Shown here: in pieces, positions 1 through 8,765 of the stretch
Numbering within the stretch: the first letter of the stretch is position 1
Layout: the number at the start of each line of letters is the position of its first letter
Source of the DNA: Polaribacter vadi
Lineage (GTDB): Bacteria; Bacteroidota; Bacteroidia; Flavobacteriales; Flavobacteriaceae
Direction: 5' to 3'
DNA length: 64,000 bases
Assembly: GCF_001761365.1 (NCBI RefSeq)
Contig: NZ_CP017477.1
Location: forward strand, 3,648,001-3,712,000
Position numbers and translations under genes: made by a program
The notes under the pieces: generated by a model
Databases searched by the model: none
The model's input: only the letters and a program-made list of their open reading frames with translations
What the model was told of the DNA's origin: nothing

Positions 1-184
1 TTATTACATATGTTCCGTAAATTTAAACTAGATATCGTAATTTTTAAATTACTATTCTCCTGTAAATATAATTTATTTGAAAAATAGTTTTAACTAAAAT
101 GTAAATTTTATAGTAGCTGTGTTCAACGTATTAATCTGTTTTAATAATCAATTTAACATGTCTGTAAATATTAGTTTTTTTAAA

Positions 185-1015
185 CTAAACTCTAATCGTT
201 AAAATAGGTTTTGATGCTTTTTTTGATAAAGATTTGGTGACACTTGCAGAAAATAAATGCGATAAACCAGTTCTACCACTTGTGCTTAAGGCAATTAAAT
301 CTGCATTAATATTATTGGCAAAGTTTAAAATCCCTTTTTCAATTAAAGCGTCATTATATATATTGATGGAATATTTGGGTAAATCAAATCCTTCAATAAA
401 ATTTTCGATTTTTTCAGTGGCTTCTTGCGTACTTTCAAATTTTGAGGGTGTATTTATTTTTAGTAAATGTATTTTACTATCAAAATGATTTGCAAACTCT
501 AAAAATTTCCTAAAAACTTCTTTTTTATCTTCATTTTTAAAGCTAGAGGCAAATATTAAATTTTTCATTCTAAATTTTTCATTGTCTTTTTTTACGACAA
601 TTACTGGCATTTTGGCTGTTCTTACTACTTTTTCTGTGTTAGAGCCAATAATAATTTCTTCAAACTCAGATTGCCCTTTATAACCCATTACAATTAAATC
701 CGCATTAATTTTATCAGCATATTTTAAAATACCTTCATAGGGAGTTTGTAGTTTTATCGCATAATGCACTTGAGTACTTTTGCTAAAAAAACTATTTTTA
801 AATTCTAAAATACGTTCTCTTATCTTTCTTAAATACAACATGCTTTCAGGAATGCTAAAACTGCTTGCAGGCCCCATATCTACAACACCTGTTGGTAGTT
901 CTATAATGTGTAAAAGGTAAACAACACTATTAGATTTCTTAGCAATTCTTGCTGCCATTTTAGAGGCAAATTCAGATTTTTTTGAAAAATCTATAGGAAC
1001 TAAAATGTTTTTCAT
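185..1015 (-). CDS. Universal stress protein, two UspA domains
   Basis: A 276-residue protein with two tandem Usp folds. The first domain opens with MKNILVPIDFS and carries the ATP-binding type signature GYKGQSEFEEIIIGSNTEKV near residues 112-131. The second starts near residue 150 (KNLIFASSF) and ends with the similar STSGRTGLSHLFSASVTKSL. This tandem form is common in Flavobacteriaceae and is a cytoplasmic stress or nucleotide-sensing protein; the exact role is not known from sequence. It is transcribed divergently from rimP and no partner gene is seen downstream within the window. Confidence 0.9.
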   Translation of the reverse strand: MKNILVPIDFSKKSEFASKMAARIAKKSNSVVYLLHIIELPTGVVDMGPASSFSIPESMLYLRKIRERILEFKNSFFSKSTQVHYAIKLQTPYEGILKYADKINADLIVMGYKGQSEFEEIIIGSNTEKVVRTAKMPVIVVKKDNEKFRMKNLIFASSFKNEDKKEVFRKFLEFANHFDSKIHLLKINTPSKFESTQEATEKIENFIEGFDLPKYSINIYNDALIEKGILNFANNINADLIALSTSGRTGLSHLFSASVTKSLSKKASKPILTIRV

Positions 1016-1081
1016 GGTGGTAGAATTTTTAGGTTAAAATTGATGTATTTAAAGTTACAAAAAAAAATGAATATAATTACG

Positions 1082-1112
1082 TTTGATAAATAGCAAAGTA
1101 TTCGTATATTTG
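1082..1112 (+). promoter_or_regulatory. Bacteroidota-type promoter of rimP-nusA-infB
   Basis: TTTG at 1082-1085 and TATATTTG at 1105-1112 are separated by 19 bases, an exact match to the Bacteroidota sigma-ABfr consensus (TTTG about N19 TAnnTTTG). Transcription would start near 1118, about 90 bases before the rimP ATG. Confidence 0.75.
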
Positions 1113-1140
1113 CACCGAATTTAGCAGTAATTTGATAAAT

Positions 1141-1167
1141 GAGGGGACTTAAAGTCCCCTCTTTTTA
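1141..1167 (+). terminator. Terminator-like hairpin in the rimP leader (possible attenuator)
   Basis: GAGGGGACTT and AAGTCCCCTC are perfect complements around one base, giving a GC-rich stem of at least 8 pairs, followed by five T residues (1162-1166). The hairpin lies downstream of the predicted promoter and upstream of rimP. It could not be the end of the uspA transcript, which runs the other way. Attenuation is an inference. Confidence 0.7.
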
Positions 1168-1210
1168 TACTCAGAAGCAATGTTTTTTGAGGAAATTATA
1201 AGATTTTAGC

Positions 1211-1672
1211 ATGAATCAAACCAAGGTAAAGGATTTAGTAGACGAGGCTTTAGCGCTGAATGAAACGTTATTTTTAATAGATTTGTCAATCTCTGTTAAT
1301 AATAAAATTCAAATCACTGTAGATGGAGATAATGGAGTTCCATTAAGTGAGTGTATTAGAATCAGCAGAAATGTTGAAAATAGTTTAGATAGAGAAGAAG
1401 AAGACTTTTCTTTAGAAGTTACCACTCCAGATATTTCTCATCCGTTAAAAGATAAGAGGCAGTATGTTAAAAATATCAACAGAATATTAACAGTAAAAAC
1501 TGCTGAAGAAGAGTTTGAAGGTACTTTAACAGAAGCAGATACTAATAAAATTGTACTAACTTGGAAAGTTAGAGAGCCAAAACCAATAGGTAAAGGTAAA
1601 GTTACTGTATTAAAAACAGCAACTATAGACTATAAAGATATTAAAGAGGCAAAAGTGAAGATTGTATTTTAA
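1211..1672 (+). CDS. rimP: Ribosome maturation factor RimP
   Basis: A 153-residue protein of the usual RimP length, needed for 30S subunit maturation. The N-terminal domain contains ITVDGDNGVPLSECIRISRNVE, the typical central RimP motif, and the C-terminal SH3-like domain starts near residue 85 with KDKRQYVKNINR. It is the first gene of the rimP-nusA-infB operon, 11 bases before nusA, an order conserved across bacteria. The ATG at 1211 is the only sensible start. Confidence 0.95.
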   Translation: MNQTKVKDLVDEALALNETLFLIDLSISVNNKIQITVDGDNGVPLSECIRISRNVENSLDREEEDFSLEVTTPDISHPLKDKRQYVKNINRILTVKTAEEEFEGTLTEADTNKIVLTWKVREPKPIGKGKVTVLKTATIDYKDIKEAKVKIVF

Positions 1673-1683
1673 GTAAAGATGTA

Positions 1684-2937
1684 ATGGAAAATATAGCATT
1701 AATTGATTCGTTTTCAGAATTTAAAGATAATAAAAGTATAGACAGAGTAACATTAATGTCTATTTTAGAAGAAGTATTTAGAGCTGCCTTAAAACGTAAG
1801 TTTGGTTCAGATGATAATTTTGATATCATTATAAACCCAGATAAAGGAGATTTAGAAATTTGGAGAAATAGAGTTGTTGTTGCAGATGGTTTTTCTGAAG
1901 ATGATAATGAAGAAATTGAATTAACAGAAGCAAGAAAAATTGAACCCGATTTTGAAATTGGTGAAGATGTTTCTGAAGAAGTTAAGTTAATAGATTTAGG
2001 TAGAAGAGCAATTTTAGCATTACGTCAAAACTTAATATCAAAAATATACGAACACGATAGTACAAATATCTTTAAACATTTTAAAGATTTAGAAGGTGAA
2101 TTATATACAGCAGAAGTACATCACATTCGTCACAATGCAATTATTTTGTTAGATGATGATGGAAACGAAATTGTATTGCCAAAAAGTGAACAAATTCGTT
2201 CAGATTTCTTTAGAAAAGGAGATTCTGTAAGAGGTGTTATAAAAACAGTTGAATTAAGAGGAAATAAGCCAGCAATAATTTTATCTAGAACTGCACCAGC
2301 ATTTTTAAATAAATTATTTGAGCAAGAAATTCCTGAAGTTTTCGACGGTTTAATTACTGTAGAAGGTGTTGCAAGAATTCCTGGTGAAAAAGCAAAAGTA
2401 GCTGTAGATTCTTATGATGATAGAATAGATCCTGTTGGAGCTTGTGTTGGTGTTAAAGGTTCAAGAATTCACGGAATTGTACGTGAATTAGGTAACGAAA
2501 ATATTGATGTTATCAACTATACCAAAAACGAACAATTATTCATTTCAAGAGCTTTGAGCCCTGCAAAGGTTACCTCAATGGAAATTGAAATGTATGAGGA
2601 AGAAAGAAATGGTAAAAAAGGACGAGTTAGTGTTTTGTTAAGACCAGAAGAAGTATCAAAAGCAATTGGTAGAGGTGGAGTTAACATACGTTTAGCAAGT
2701 GAGTTAACTGGTTACGAAATAGATGTTAAGAGAGAAGGCTTAGAAGAAGAAGATGTAGAATTAACAGAATTTACCGATGAAATTGAAGACTGGGTAATTA
2801 CAGAATTCAAGAAAATAGGATTAGATACTGCAAGAAGTGTATTAGAAACTAGTGTTGCAGAATTAGTGAAAAGAACTGATTTAGAAGAAGAAACTATCAT
2901 GGATGTTCAAAGAATTCTTAAAGAAGAATTTGAATAA
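1684..2937 (+). CDS. nusA: Transcription termination/antitermination factor NusA
   Basis: A 417-residue NusA. It has the N-terminal RNA polymerase-binding domain (MENIALIDSFSEFK, then a VFRAALKRKFG helix), an S1 domain near residues 135-200, and two KH domains marked by GVKGSRIHGIVRELG near residue 255 and AIGRGGVNIRLASELTG near residue 330. The C-terminal helix-hairpin-helix-like AR domains of E. coli NusA are shortened to about 50 residues, as usual in Bacteroidota. It is cotranscribed between rimP and infB and may feed back on the hairpin in the operon leader, which is an inference. Confidence 0.95.
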   Translation: MENIALIDSFSEFKDNKSIDRVTLMSILEEVFRAALKRKFGSDDNFDIIINPDKGDLEIWRNRVVVADGFSEDDNEEIELTEARKIEPDFEIGEDVSEEVKLIDLGRRAILALRQNLISKIYEHDSTNIFKHFKDLEGELYTAEVHHIRHNAIILLDDDGNEIVLPKSEQIRSDFFRKGDSVRGVIKTVELRGNKPAIILSRTAPAFLNKLFEQEIPEVFDGLITVEGVARIPGEKAKVAVDSYDDRIDPVGACVGVKGSRIHGIVRELGNENIDVINYTKNEQLFISRALSPAKVTSMEIEMYEEERNGKKGRVSVLLRPEEVSKAIGRGGVNIRLASELTGYEIDVKREGLEEEDVELTEFTDEIEDWVITEFKKIGLDTARSVLETSVAELVKRTDLEEETIMDVQRILKEEFE

Positions 2938-3008
2938 TTATTATGGATAGTATTAAAGAAGTAACGTAAAAATTTATATTTTTACAATTATAAAGTTAAA
3001 AAGAATAT

Positions 3009-5894
3009 ATGTCTGTAGGCAAAACAATGAGGCTTAATAAGGTTTTAAGAGAGTTAAACATTTCTCTTGATAGAGCAGTAGAATATTTAGCAAAGAATGG
3101 TCATGAAATAGAAGCAAGACCAACTACTAAAATTTCTGGTGATATCTATCAAGTTTTACAAGATGGCTTTGAAACAGATGCAAATAAAAAAGCTGCATCT
3201 AAAGAAGTTGGCGAGGAAAAACGTAAAGAGAAAGAGGCAATTCGTTTAGAAATAGAAGCTAAATTAGAAAAGAAAAGAACGGAAGAAGCTAAAAAAGAAG
3301 AAGTTCTTAAAGCCAAAGCAGATAAATTAGAGTTTAAAACTGTTGGTAAAATTGATATTGATAAGGTTGGTAAAAAACCTGTTGAAATTAAAGAAGAGCC
3401 AAAGAAAGAAGAACCTAAGAAGGAAGAAGTAAAAGAAACTCCAAAAGAAGTTGCTGTTACTGAAGCTAAAGTTGAAGAAACTAAAGCAGAAACTCCAAAA
3501 GTAGCAGAACCTAAAGTTGCTGAAACTAAAGAAGAAGCACCTGTTGTTGAAAAACCAGTTTTAGAAAAACCTGCTGTTGAAGCTCCTAAAGCTAAAAAAT
3601 CAGTTTCAGAAATCGAAAAGATAGTTTCTAAAGTGGGTACTAAACCAGAACCTAAAAAGGATTCTAAGAAAGAAGAAACAAAAGCTGAAGAAGTAACTGC
3701 AGAAAATGCAGAAGCTATTAAAACTCAGTATAAAAAATTAGACGGACCTAACTTTACAGGTAAGAAAATTGACTTAAAGCAATTTGAAAGACCTAAGAAG
3801 AAAAAGCCTGATGTTAAAAAAGCAGCAACTACAGATCCTAAAAAGAAACGTAAACGTATTAGCAAACCTGGTGGAGGTGGTGTTGGAAGACCAACTGCAA
3901 ATAGACCTTCAGGAAATAGCGCTGCTAGACCAAGAGGAACAGGACCAAGAGGAAGAGCAAACAGTAGAACTCCAATTAAAAAGGAGGAACCTACAGAAGC
4001 AGATATCCAAAAACAAGTAAGAGAAACTCTTGAAAAACTTCAAGGAAAATCTTCTAGAGGAAAAGGTGCAAAATATCGTAGAAATAAAAGAGATGCTCGA
4101 AGAGAGCAGTCAGATGCAGAACAAGAAGCACAAGCATTAGACAACAAAATCTTAAAAGTAACAGAATTTGTTACTGTAAGTGAAGTTGCTACAATGATGG
4201 ATGTTCCTGTAACAAATATTATTTCTGCATGTATGTCTTTAGGAATGATGGTTACAATGAATCAACGTTTAGATGCAGAAACATTAGTAATTGTTGCTGA
4301 GGAATTTAACCACAAAGTAGAATTTGTTGGAGCAGAAGTAGAAGAATCAATTGAAGAAGTAATAGACAAACCAGAAGATTTAATAACACGTGCACCAATT
4401 ATTACAGTAATGGGGCATGTAGATCATGGTAAAACTTCTTTACTAGATTATATTAGAAAAGCAAATGTAATTGAAGGCGAAAGTGGTGGAATTACGCAAC
4501 ATATTGGAGCGTATTCTGTAAATGTTGGTGATCAAAAAATTGCATTTTTAGATACACCTGGTCACGAAGCCTTTACAGCAATGCGTGCTAGAGGTGCTCA
4601 AGTAACGGATTTAGTAATTATTGTAGCTGCAGCAGATGATGATGTAATGCCACAAACAAAGGAAGCAATTTCTCATGCGCAAGCAGCAGGAGTTCCTATC
4701 ATTTTTGCAATAAACAAGATTGATAAGCCAAATGCGAATCCAGATAATGTGAAGACGCAATTATCTCAAATGAATTTGTTGATAGAAGAATGGGGAGGAA
4801 ATATCCAATCTCAAGATATATCAGCAAAAGTTGGAACAGGTATTCCAGAATTATTAGAGAAAGTTTTATTAGAAGCTGAAATTTTAGAATTAAAGGCAAA
4901 TCCTAATAAAAATGCTGTTGGTGCAGTTGTAGAAGCACAATTAGATAAAGGTAGAGGTTATTTAACCACTATTTTAGTACAAGCAGGTACTTTAAAAATT
5001 GGAGATTATTTATTAGCAGGTAAACATAGTGGTAAAGTAAAAGCTATGTTCGATGATAAAGGAAATAATTTACAGACAGCAGGTCCATCAACTCCAGTAT
5101 CTATTTTAGGTTTAGATGGTGCTCCACAAGCTGGTGATAAATTTAATGTTTTTGATGATGAAAGAGAAGCAAAACAAATTGCTTCTAAACGTTCTCAACT
5201 ACAAAGAGAGCAATCTGTAAGAACACAGAAAACTTTAACACTTGCAGAAATTGGAAGACGAATTGCACTTGGAGATTTCAAAGAGTTAAATATAATTTTA
5301 AAAGGAGATGTAGATGGTTCTGTAGAAGCATTAACAGATTCTTTCCAAAAATTATCTACGGAAGAAATTCAAGTAAATATTTTACATAAAGGAGTTGGAG
5401 CTATTACAGAAAGTGATGTATTATTAGCAACAGCATCAGATGCAATTATTGTTGGATTTAACGTAAGACCGCAAGGAAATGCAAGAGTTATAGCAGATAA
5501 AGAAGAAGTTGATATTAGAACCTATTCTATTATTTACGATGCAATTAATGACTTAAAAGATGCCATGGAAGGAATGTTATCTCCTGAAATGAAAGAAGAA
5601 GTTACTGGTAATGTTGAAATTAGAGAAGTTTATAAAATTTCTAAAGTAGGAAATATTGCAGGTTGTATGGTAATGTCTGGTAAAATCTATAGAGATTCTA
5701 AAGTTAGAATTATTAGAGATGGTATTGTTGTTCATGATGGAGTTCTATCATCTTTAAAACGTTTTAAAGACGATGTGAAGGAAGTTGCAAAAGGTTATGA
5801 TTGTGGACTTCAATTAAAGAACTATAATGATATTGAAGAAGGTGATGTTATTGAAGCTTACAAAGAAGTAGCAGTTAAAAAGAAGTTGAAATAA
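3009..5894 (+). CDS. infB: Translation initiation factor IF-2
   Basis: A 961-residue IF-2, the GTPase that brings initiator tRNA to the ribosome. The N-terminal IF2N module ([21 protein letters not shown]) is followed by a long low-complexity Lys/Glu/Pro/Ala linker (about residues 60-330) and a second IF2N-like module near residue 385. The G domain shows GHVDHGKT near residue 470, DTPGHEAF near 515 and NKID near 569; domains II-IV follow. The linker is rich in repeated [18 protein letters not shown] units and may vary in length among strains. A terminator follows at 5914. Confidence 0.97.
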   Translation: MSVGKTMRLNKVLRELNISLDRAVEYLAKNGHEIEARPTTKISGDIYQVLQDGFETDANKKAASKEVGEEKRKEKEAIRLEIEAKLEKKRTEEAKKEEVLKAKADKLEFKTVGKIDIDKVGKKPVEIKEEPKKEEPKKEEVKETPKEVAVTEAKVEETKAETPKVAEPKVAETKEEAPVVEKPVLEKPAVEAPKAKKSVSEIEKIVSKVGTKPEPKKDSKKEETKAEEVTAENAEAIKTQYKKLDGPNFTGKKIDLKQFERPKKKKPDVKKAATTDPKKKRKRISKPGGGGVGRPTANRPSGNSAARPRGTGPRGRANSRTPIKKEEPTEADIQKQVRETLEKLQGKSSRGKGAKYRRNKRDARREQSDAEQEAQALDNKILKVTEFVTVSEVATMMDVPVTNIISACMSLGMMVTMNQRLDAETLVIVAEEFNHKVEFVGAEVEESIEEVIDKPEDLITRAPIITVMGHVDHGKTSLLDYIRKANVIEGESGGITQHIGAYSVNVGDQKIAFLDTPGHEAFTAMRARGAQVTDLVIIVAAADDDVMPQTKEAISHAQAAGVPIIFAINKIDKPNANPDNVKTQLSQMNLLIEEWGGNIQSQDISAKVGTGIPELLEKVLLEAEILELKANPNKNAVGAVVEAQLDKGRGYLTTILVQAGTLKIGDYLLAGKHSGKVKAMFDDKGNNLQTAGPSTPVSILGLDGAPQAGDKFNVFDDEREAKQIASKRSQLQREQSVRTQKTLTLAEIGRRIALGDFKELNIILKGDVDGSVEALTDSFQKLSTEEIQVNILHKGVGAITESDVLLATASDAIIVGFNVRPQGNARVIADKEEVDIRTYSIIYDAINDLKDAMEGMLSPEMKEEVTGNVEIREVYKISKVGNIAGCMVMSGKIYRDSKVRIIRDGIVVHDGVLSSLKRFKDDVKEVAKGYDCGLQLKNYNDIEEGDVIEAYKEVAVKKKLK

Positions 5895-5913
5895 ATTCTT
5901 TTTAAATTTATAT

Positions 5914-5952
5914 AAAAAACACCAAAGCTAATTTAGTTTTGGTGTTTTTTTT
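5914..5952 (+). terminator. Terminator after infB
   Basis: An A-rich run and CACCAAA pair with TTTGGTG followed by a run of eight T residues, 20 bases after the infB stop. The A-rich left flank would also give a T tract on the other strand, so it may serve the convergent gene ending at 5963 as well. Confidence 0.85.
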
Positions 5953-5962
5953 GGATGAATAT

Positions 5963-8692
5963 TTAATTTCGTATTAAACTAAAGTACCCAGTTTTACTGA
6001 TTAAATTATTGTCTTTATCAATAATGTCAGCTTTAAACCAATAATTATTAGCAATTAATTTTTCACTATTATAAGTTCCATCCCAACCTAATGACGTGAA
6101 GTTAGTAATTTGATGTATTAGTTTCCCATATCTATCAAAAATTCTCACATTAATGGATCTAAAAGAAGTTTCGTTTAAACCACAGATATTCCAATAATCA
6201 TTTTTTCCATCATCATTTGGAGTAAAGTATTCTTTAAACCCAATTACAGCAACTTCTGTAAAAATAAGTTCTTCACAATTGTTAATATCTCTAACATAAA
6301 TTGTTCTCAAGCCTGCTTCAACATTGTTAAAAGTAAACATTGTAGAATTTCCAGAAAAGTTTACATTATCTAATGAAAACTCATAAGTACTATTTCCTTC
6401 TATTGATACAGTAACAATGTTATTTGTTTCATCCTCTGTATTTACCTCAATATTCGTGAAAATAGCTTTTTCAGGGTTTTCTACAACGAAAGTTTTTGAA
6501 TTAGAACAAAGCAAGCCATTTTCAGCTTTATAAGCGGTTAGTGAAAATTCTCCAACTGTATCTAAAATAAAATCTTTAGAAACACTTATAATGCTTCCTT
6601 GGCTATTTCTCCATTCATAACGATCGTTAGAAGCATCAGCACTAATAATTACAGGAGGTTTTAAACTTGGATTAAAACAAATACTATAAGTATCCTGAAG
6701 ATTTATAATTGGATCAGGGTTTACAATAACATTAAAAGATTGTATTCCTCCACAAGAAAAATCAGCTTCTTGAGCTTTTACAAAAATAGTGGCAGTTTTT
6801 GATGAAAAGGCACCTATTAATTCGTTTGTATTTGTTTGGGCTTCTATGTAACTAGGATAAAATTTCAAACTTGTTCTATCAGAAATTCCTAATTGGTTTT
6901 TAATTGAAGTAGCAATTGCTCTTCCATTAAAATTACCAATTTGATTTCCAGAAATTCCATCAGAATTTTCACAAGTATAAAAATCGCTTATAGTGCCTAA
7001 AGAAACGAAACGAGCTGTAACAGTAAAAGAAGTGGTTTCAAAACATCCATTTTGATTTATAACTTTTACAAAAATTCCTTGATTCGGAATTGAATTATTA
7101 AAGTTTTCTGGATTTAAAATTCGATTATTATCGTTATTTAGATCTGTCTGGTTTTCATAGAAATACAATGTTTCATCTAAACTGGGATTTGTGATTTTTT
7201 GTTTTATAGTATATAAATTAAAAGTTGATAAGCCATCCATGTTATCATCACATTCTACAATTTCTTGATTAGATTTTAAACTTGGCAAAGAATAAACCTC
7301 TACTGTTTTGTAAATTGATATTTTTGAATTATTAACAGTTAAAATAGCTTTCACATTATAGTTTCCTGGTGCTGAATATATATGTTTAACATTTATGCCA
7401 TTTGCAAAGGTTCCATCTCCAAAATCCCAATCGATATTTGTAATGTTTGAATAAGAATCCGCAGAAAAAGAAAACTCATCAACTAAACATTTGTTTTCAG
7501 TTATAATTCTTGAAGCAAAATAAGACTGAATAAAATTAGGCAGACCTTTGGAGCTAAAACCAGGACTTACGCTTTGAGAATCATGCGCATAATTAGCACC
7601 TTCTCCTACAATTTCAGGATTATTAATAACACCAATTTTAGAAGATGGAATTAAATTACCATCACTATCGTTTTCGGAAAGTGCAGCATATATTTTTCCA
7701 TTTGGAGCCAATTGCAAAGAACCTGGAGCGTATTTTGAAGATTGGAAAATAATTTTACCAATTGGTGGATAATCAAATCCAGTAAGAGGTTCAGACATTT
7801 TATGCTGTAATATGGCATAAGAAAATGATCCTCCAAAAAAAGCAGTAGAAATATATAGCAGTTCAGAACTCTGAGAAAATTCTACCCCAAAAGCTCCAAA
7901 ACCAGAACCAAAATCAATCTTTAGTCCAATAATATTATTACTTTTTACAATTCCTGTTTCTGAATCAAAATCGAAAACATATACTGTAAAAGCAAAACTA
8001 ATTACCACAATTTTTTTTGAATCTGGACTAACTTTCATTTGCCCTTTATTTGATCTAAAATCCTCAACTGTGCTGCTTATAGGAGCATTAGAAACTCCTG
8101 TTTCATCAATTTTAAAATTCAAAAAAGTATCTACAGTAGCATCTGCATCTATTTTACCAACTGAAATTAGCCAAATAGATTTTCCGTCTTTATGATGTAC
8201 AGCTGTTAGTCTTTCTGATGTAAATCTTCTTAAATTAATATTTTTATTGATTATTTTTCCTAAAGGGTATGTGTTTGAAATTTCAATTTCAGAATAATGA
8301 AGTCCAGCTTGTGGGTCTTGTACACCATCAGAATTTGTGCTTTGATTTTTTGTTGAAAAAACGTAATAAATTAAATCACTATTTGGTTTTGGAATAATAA
8401 TAGTAGACTGTGTATTATTTTTATCACCAAACAAATTATCACCATTTTCCATAATTTGATGATTTTTGTTCCAAACTGTCTCACCATTTGTGTAAAAAAG
8501 TAAATTACCATTAGTATCAGAAATTGATGCAGATCCTTGTGGAGTATTCATTGCACTGTTTTCTAAAACTTTAATTTTACCATCTTTAAAATTAAAAGCA
8601 GCATTGTTACCAAAATACCAATTTAAAGTCTCATTTTGAGCGAAAAGCCCCAATGAAAATAAAAGGACTAAAATGGAAACATAATTTTTCAT
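5963..8692 (-). CDS. Secreted T9SS type B sorting-domain protein with PKD domain (paralogue 1)
   Basis: A 909-residue secreted protein. It has a signal peptide ending near AQNETLNWYFG, an N-terminal region of about 380 residues that looks like a beta-propeller (repeated NGKIYAA/GNLLFYT strand motifs), a PKD domain near residues 415-460 (WDFGDGTFANG), several beta-rich repeats, and a C-terminal gliding-motility type B sorting domain starting at GFKEYFTPNDDGKNDYW. The family is exported by the type IX system; the ligand is unknown. It is the last of three tandem paralogues, 73 bases from the next. A role as an adhesin or polymer-binding surface protein is inferred. Confidence 0.85.
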   Translation of the reverse strand: MKNYVSILVLLFSLGLFAQNETLNWYFGNNAAFNFKDGKIKVLENSAMNTPQGSASISDTNGNLLFYTNGETVWNKNHQIMENGDNLFGDKNNTQSTIIIPKPNSDLIYYVFSTKNQSTNSDGVQDPQAGLHYSEIEISNTYPLGKIINKNINLRRFTSERLTAVHHKDGKSIWLISVGKIDADATVDTFLNFKIDETGVSNAPISSTVEDFRSNKGQMKVSPDSKKIVVISFAFTVYVFDFDSETGIVKSNNIIGLKIDFGSGFGAFGVEFSQSSELLYISTAFFGGSFSYAILQHKMSEPLTGFDYPPIGKIIFQSSKYAPGSLQLAPNGKIYAALSENDSDGNLIPSSKIGVINNPEIVGEGANYAHDSQSVSPGFSSKGLPNFIQSYFASRIITENKCLVDEFSFSADSYSNITNIDWDFGDGTFANGINVKHIYSAPGNYNVKAILTVNNSKISIYKTVEVYSLPSLKSNQEIVECDDNMDGLSTFNLYTIKQKITNPSLDETLYFYENQTDLNNDNNRILNPENFNNSIPNQGIFVKVINQNGCFETTSFTVTARFVSLGTISDFYTCENSDGISGNQIGNFNGRAIATSIKNQLGISDRTSLKFYPSYIEAQTNTNELIGAFSSKTATIFVKAQEADFSCGGIQSFNVIVNPDPIINLQDTYSICFNPSLKPPVIISADASNDRYEWRNSQGSIISVSKDFILDTVGEFSLTAYKAENGLLCSNSKTFVVENPEKAIFTNIEVNTEDETNNIVTVSIEGNSTYEFSLDNVNFSGNSTMFTFNNVEAGLRTIYVRDINNCEELIFTEVAVIGFKEYFTPNDDGKNDYWNICGLNETSFRSINVRIFDRYGKLIHQITNFTSLGWDGTYNSEKLIANNYWFKADIIDKDNNLISKTGYFSLIRN

Positions 8693-8765
8693 TTTTTTGT
8701 TTCTTTAGAATACTATTTCTAATTTTTTTTTAAAGAACTCTATGAAATTTGTTTTTATAATACTA

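Noticed and set aside
234..488. 84-residue frame opposite the universal stress gene
   Set aside because: Fully antisense to a conserved gene, no homology pattern or start signal.
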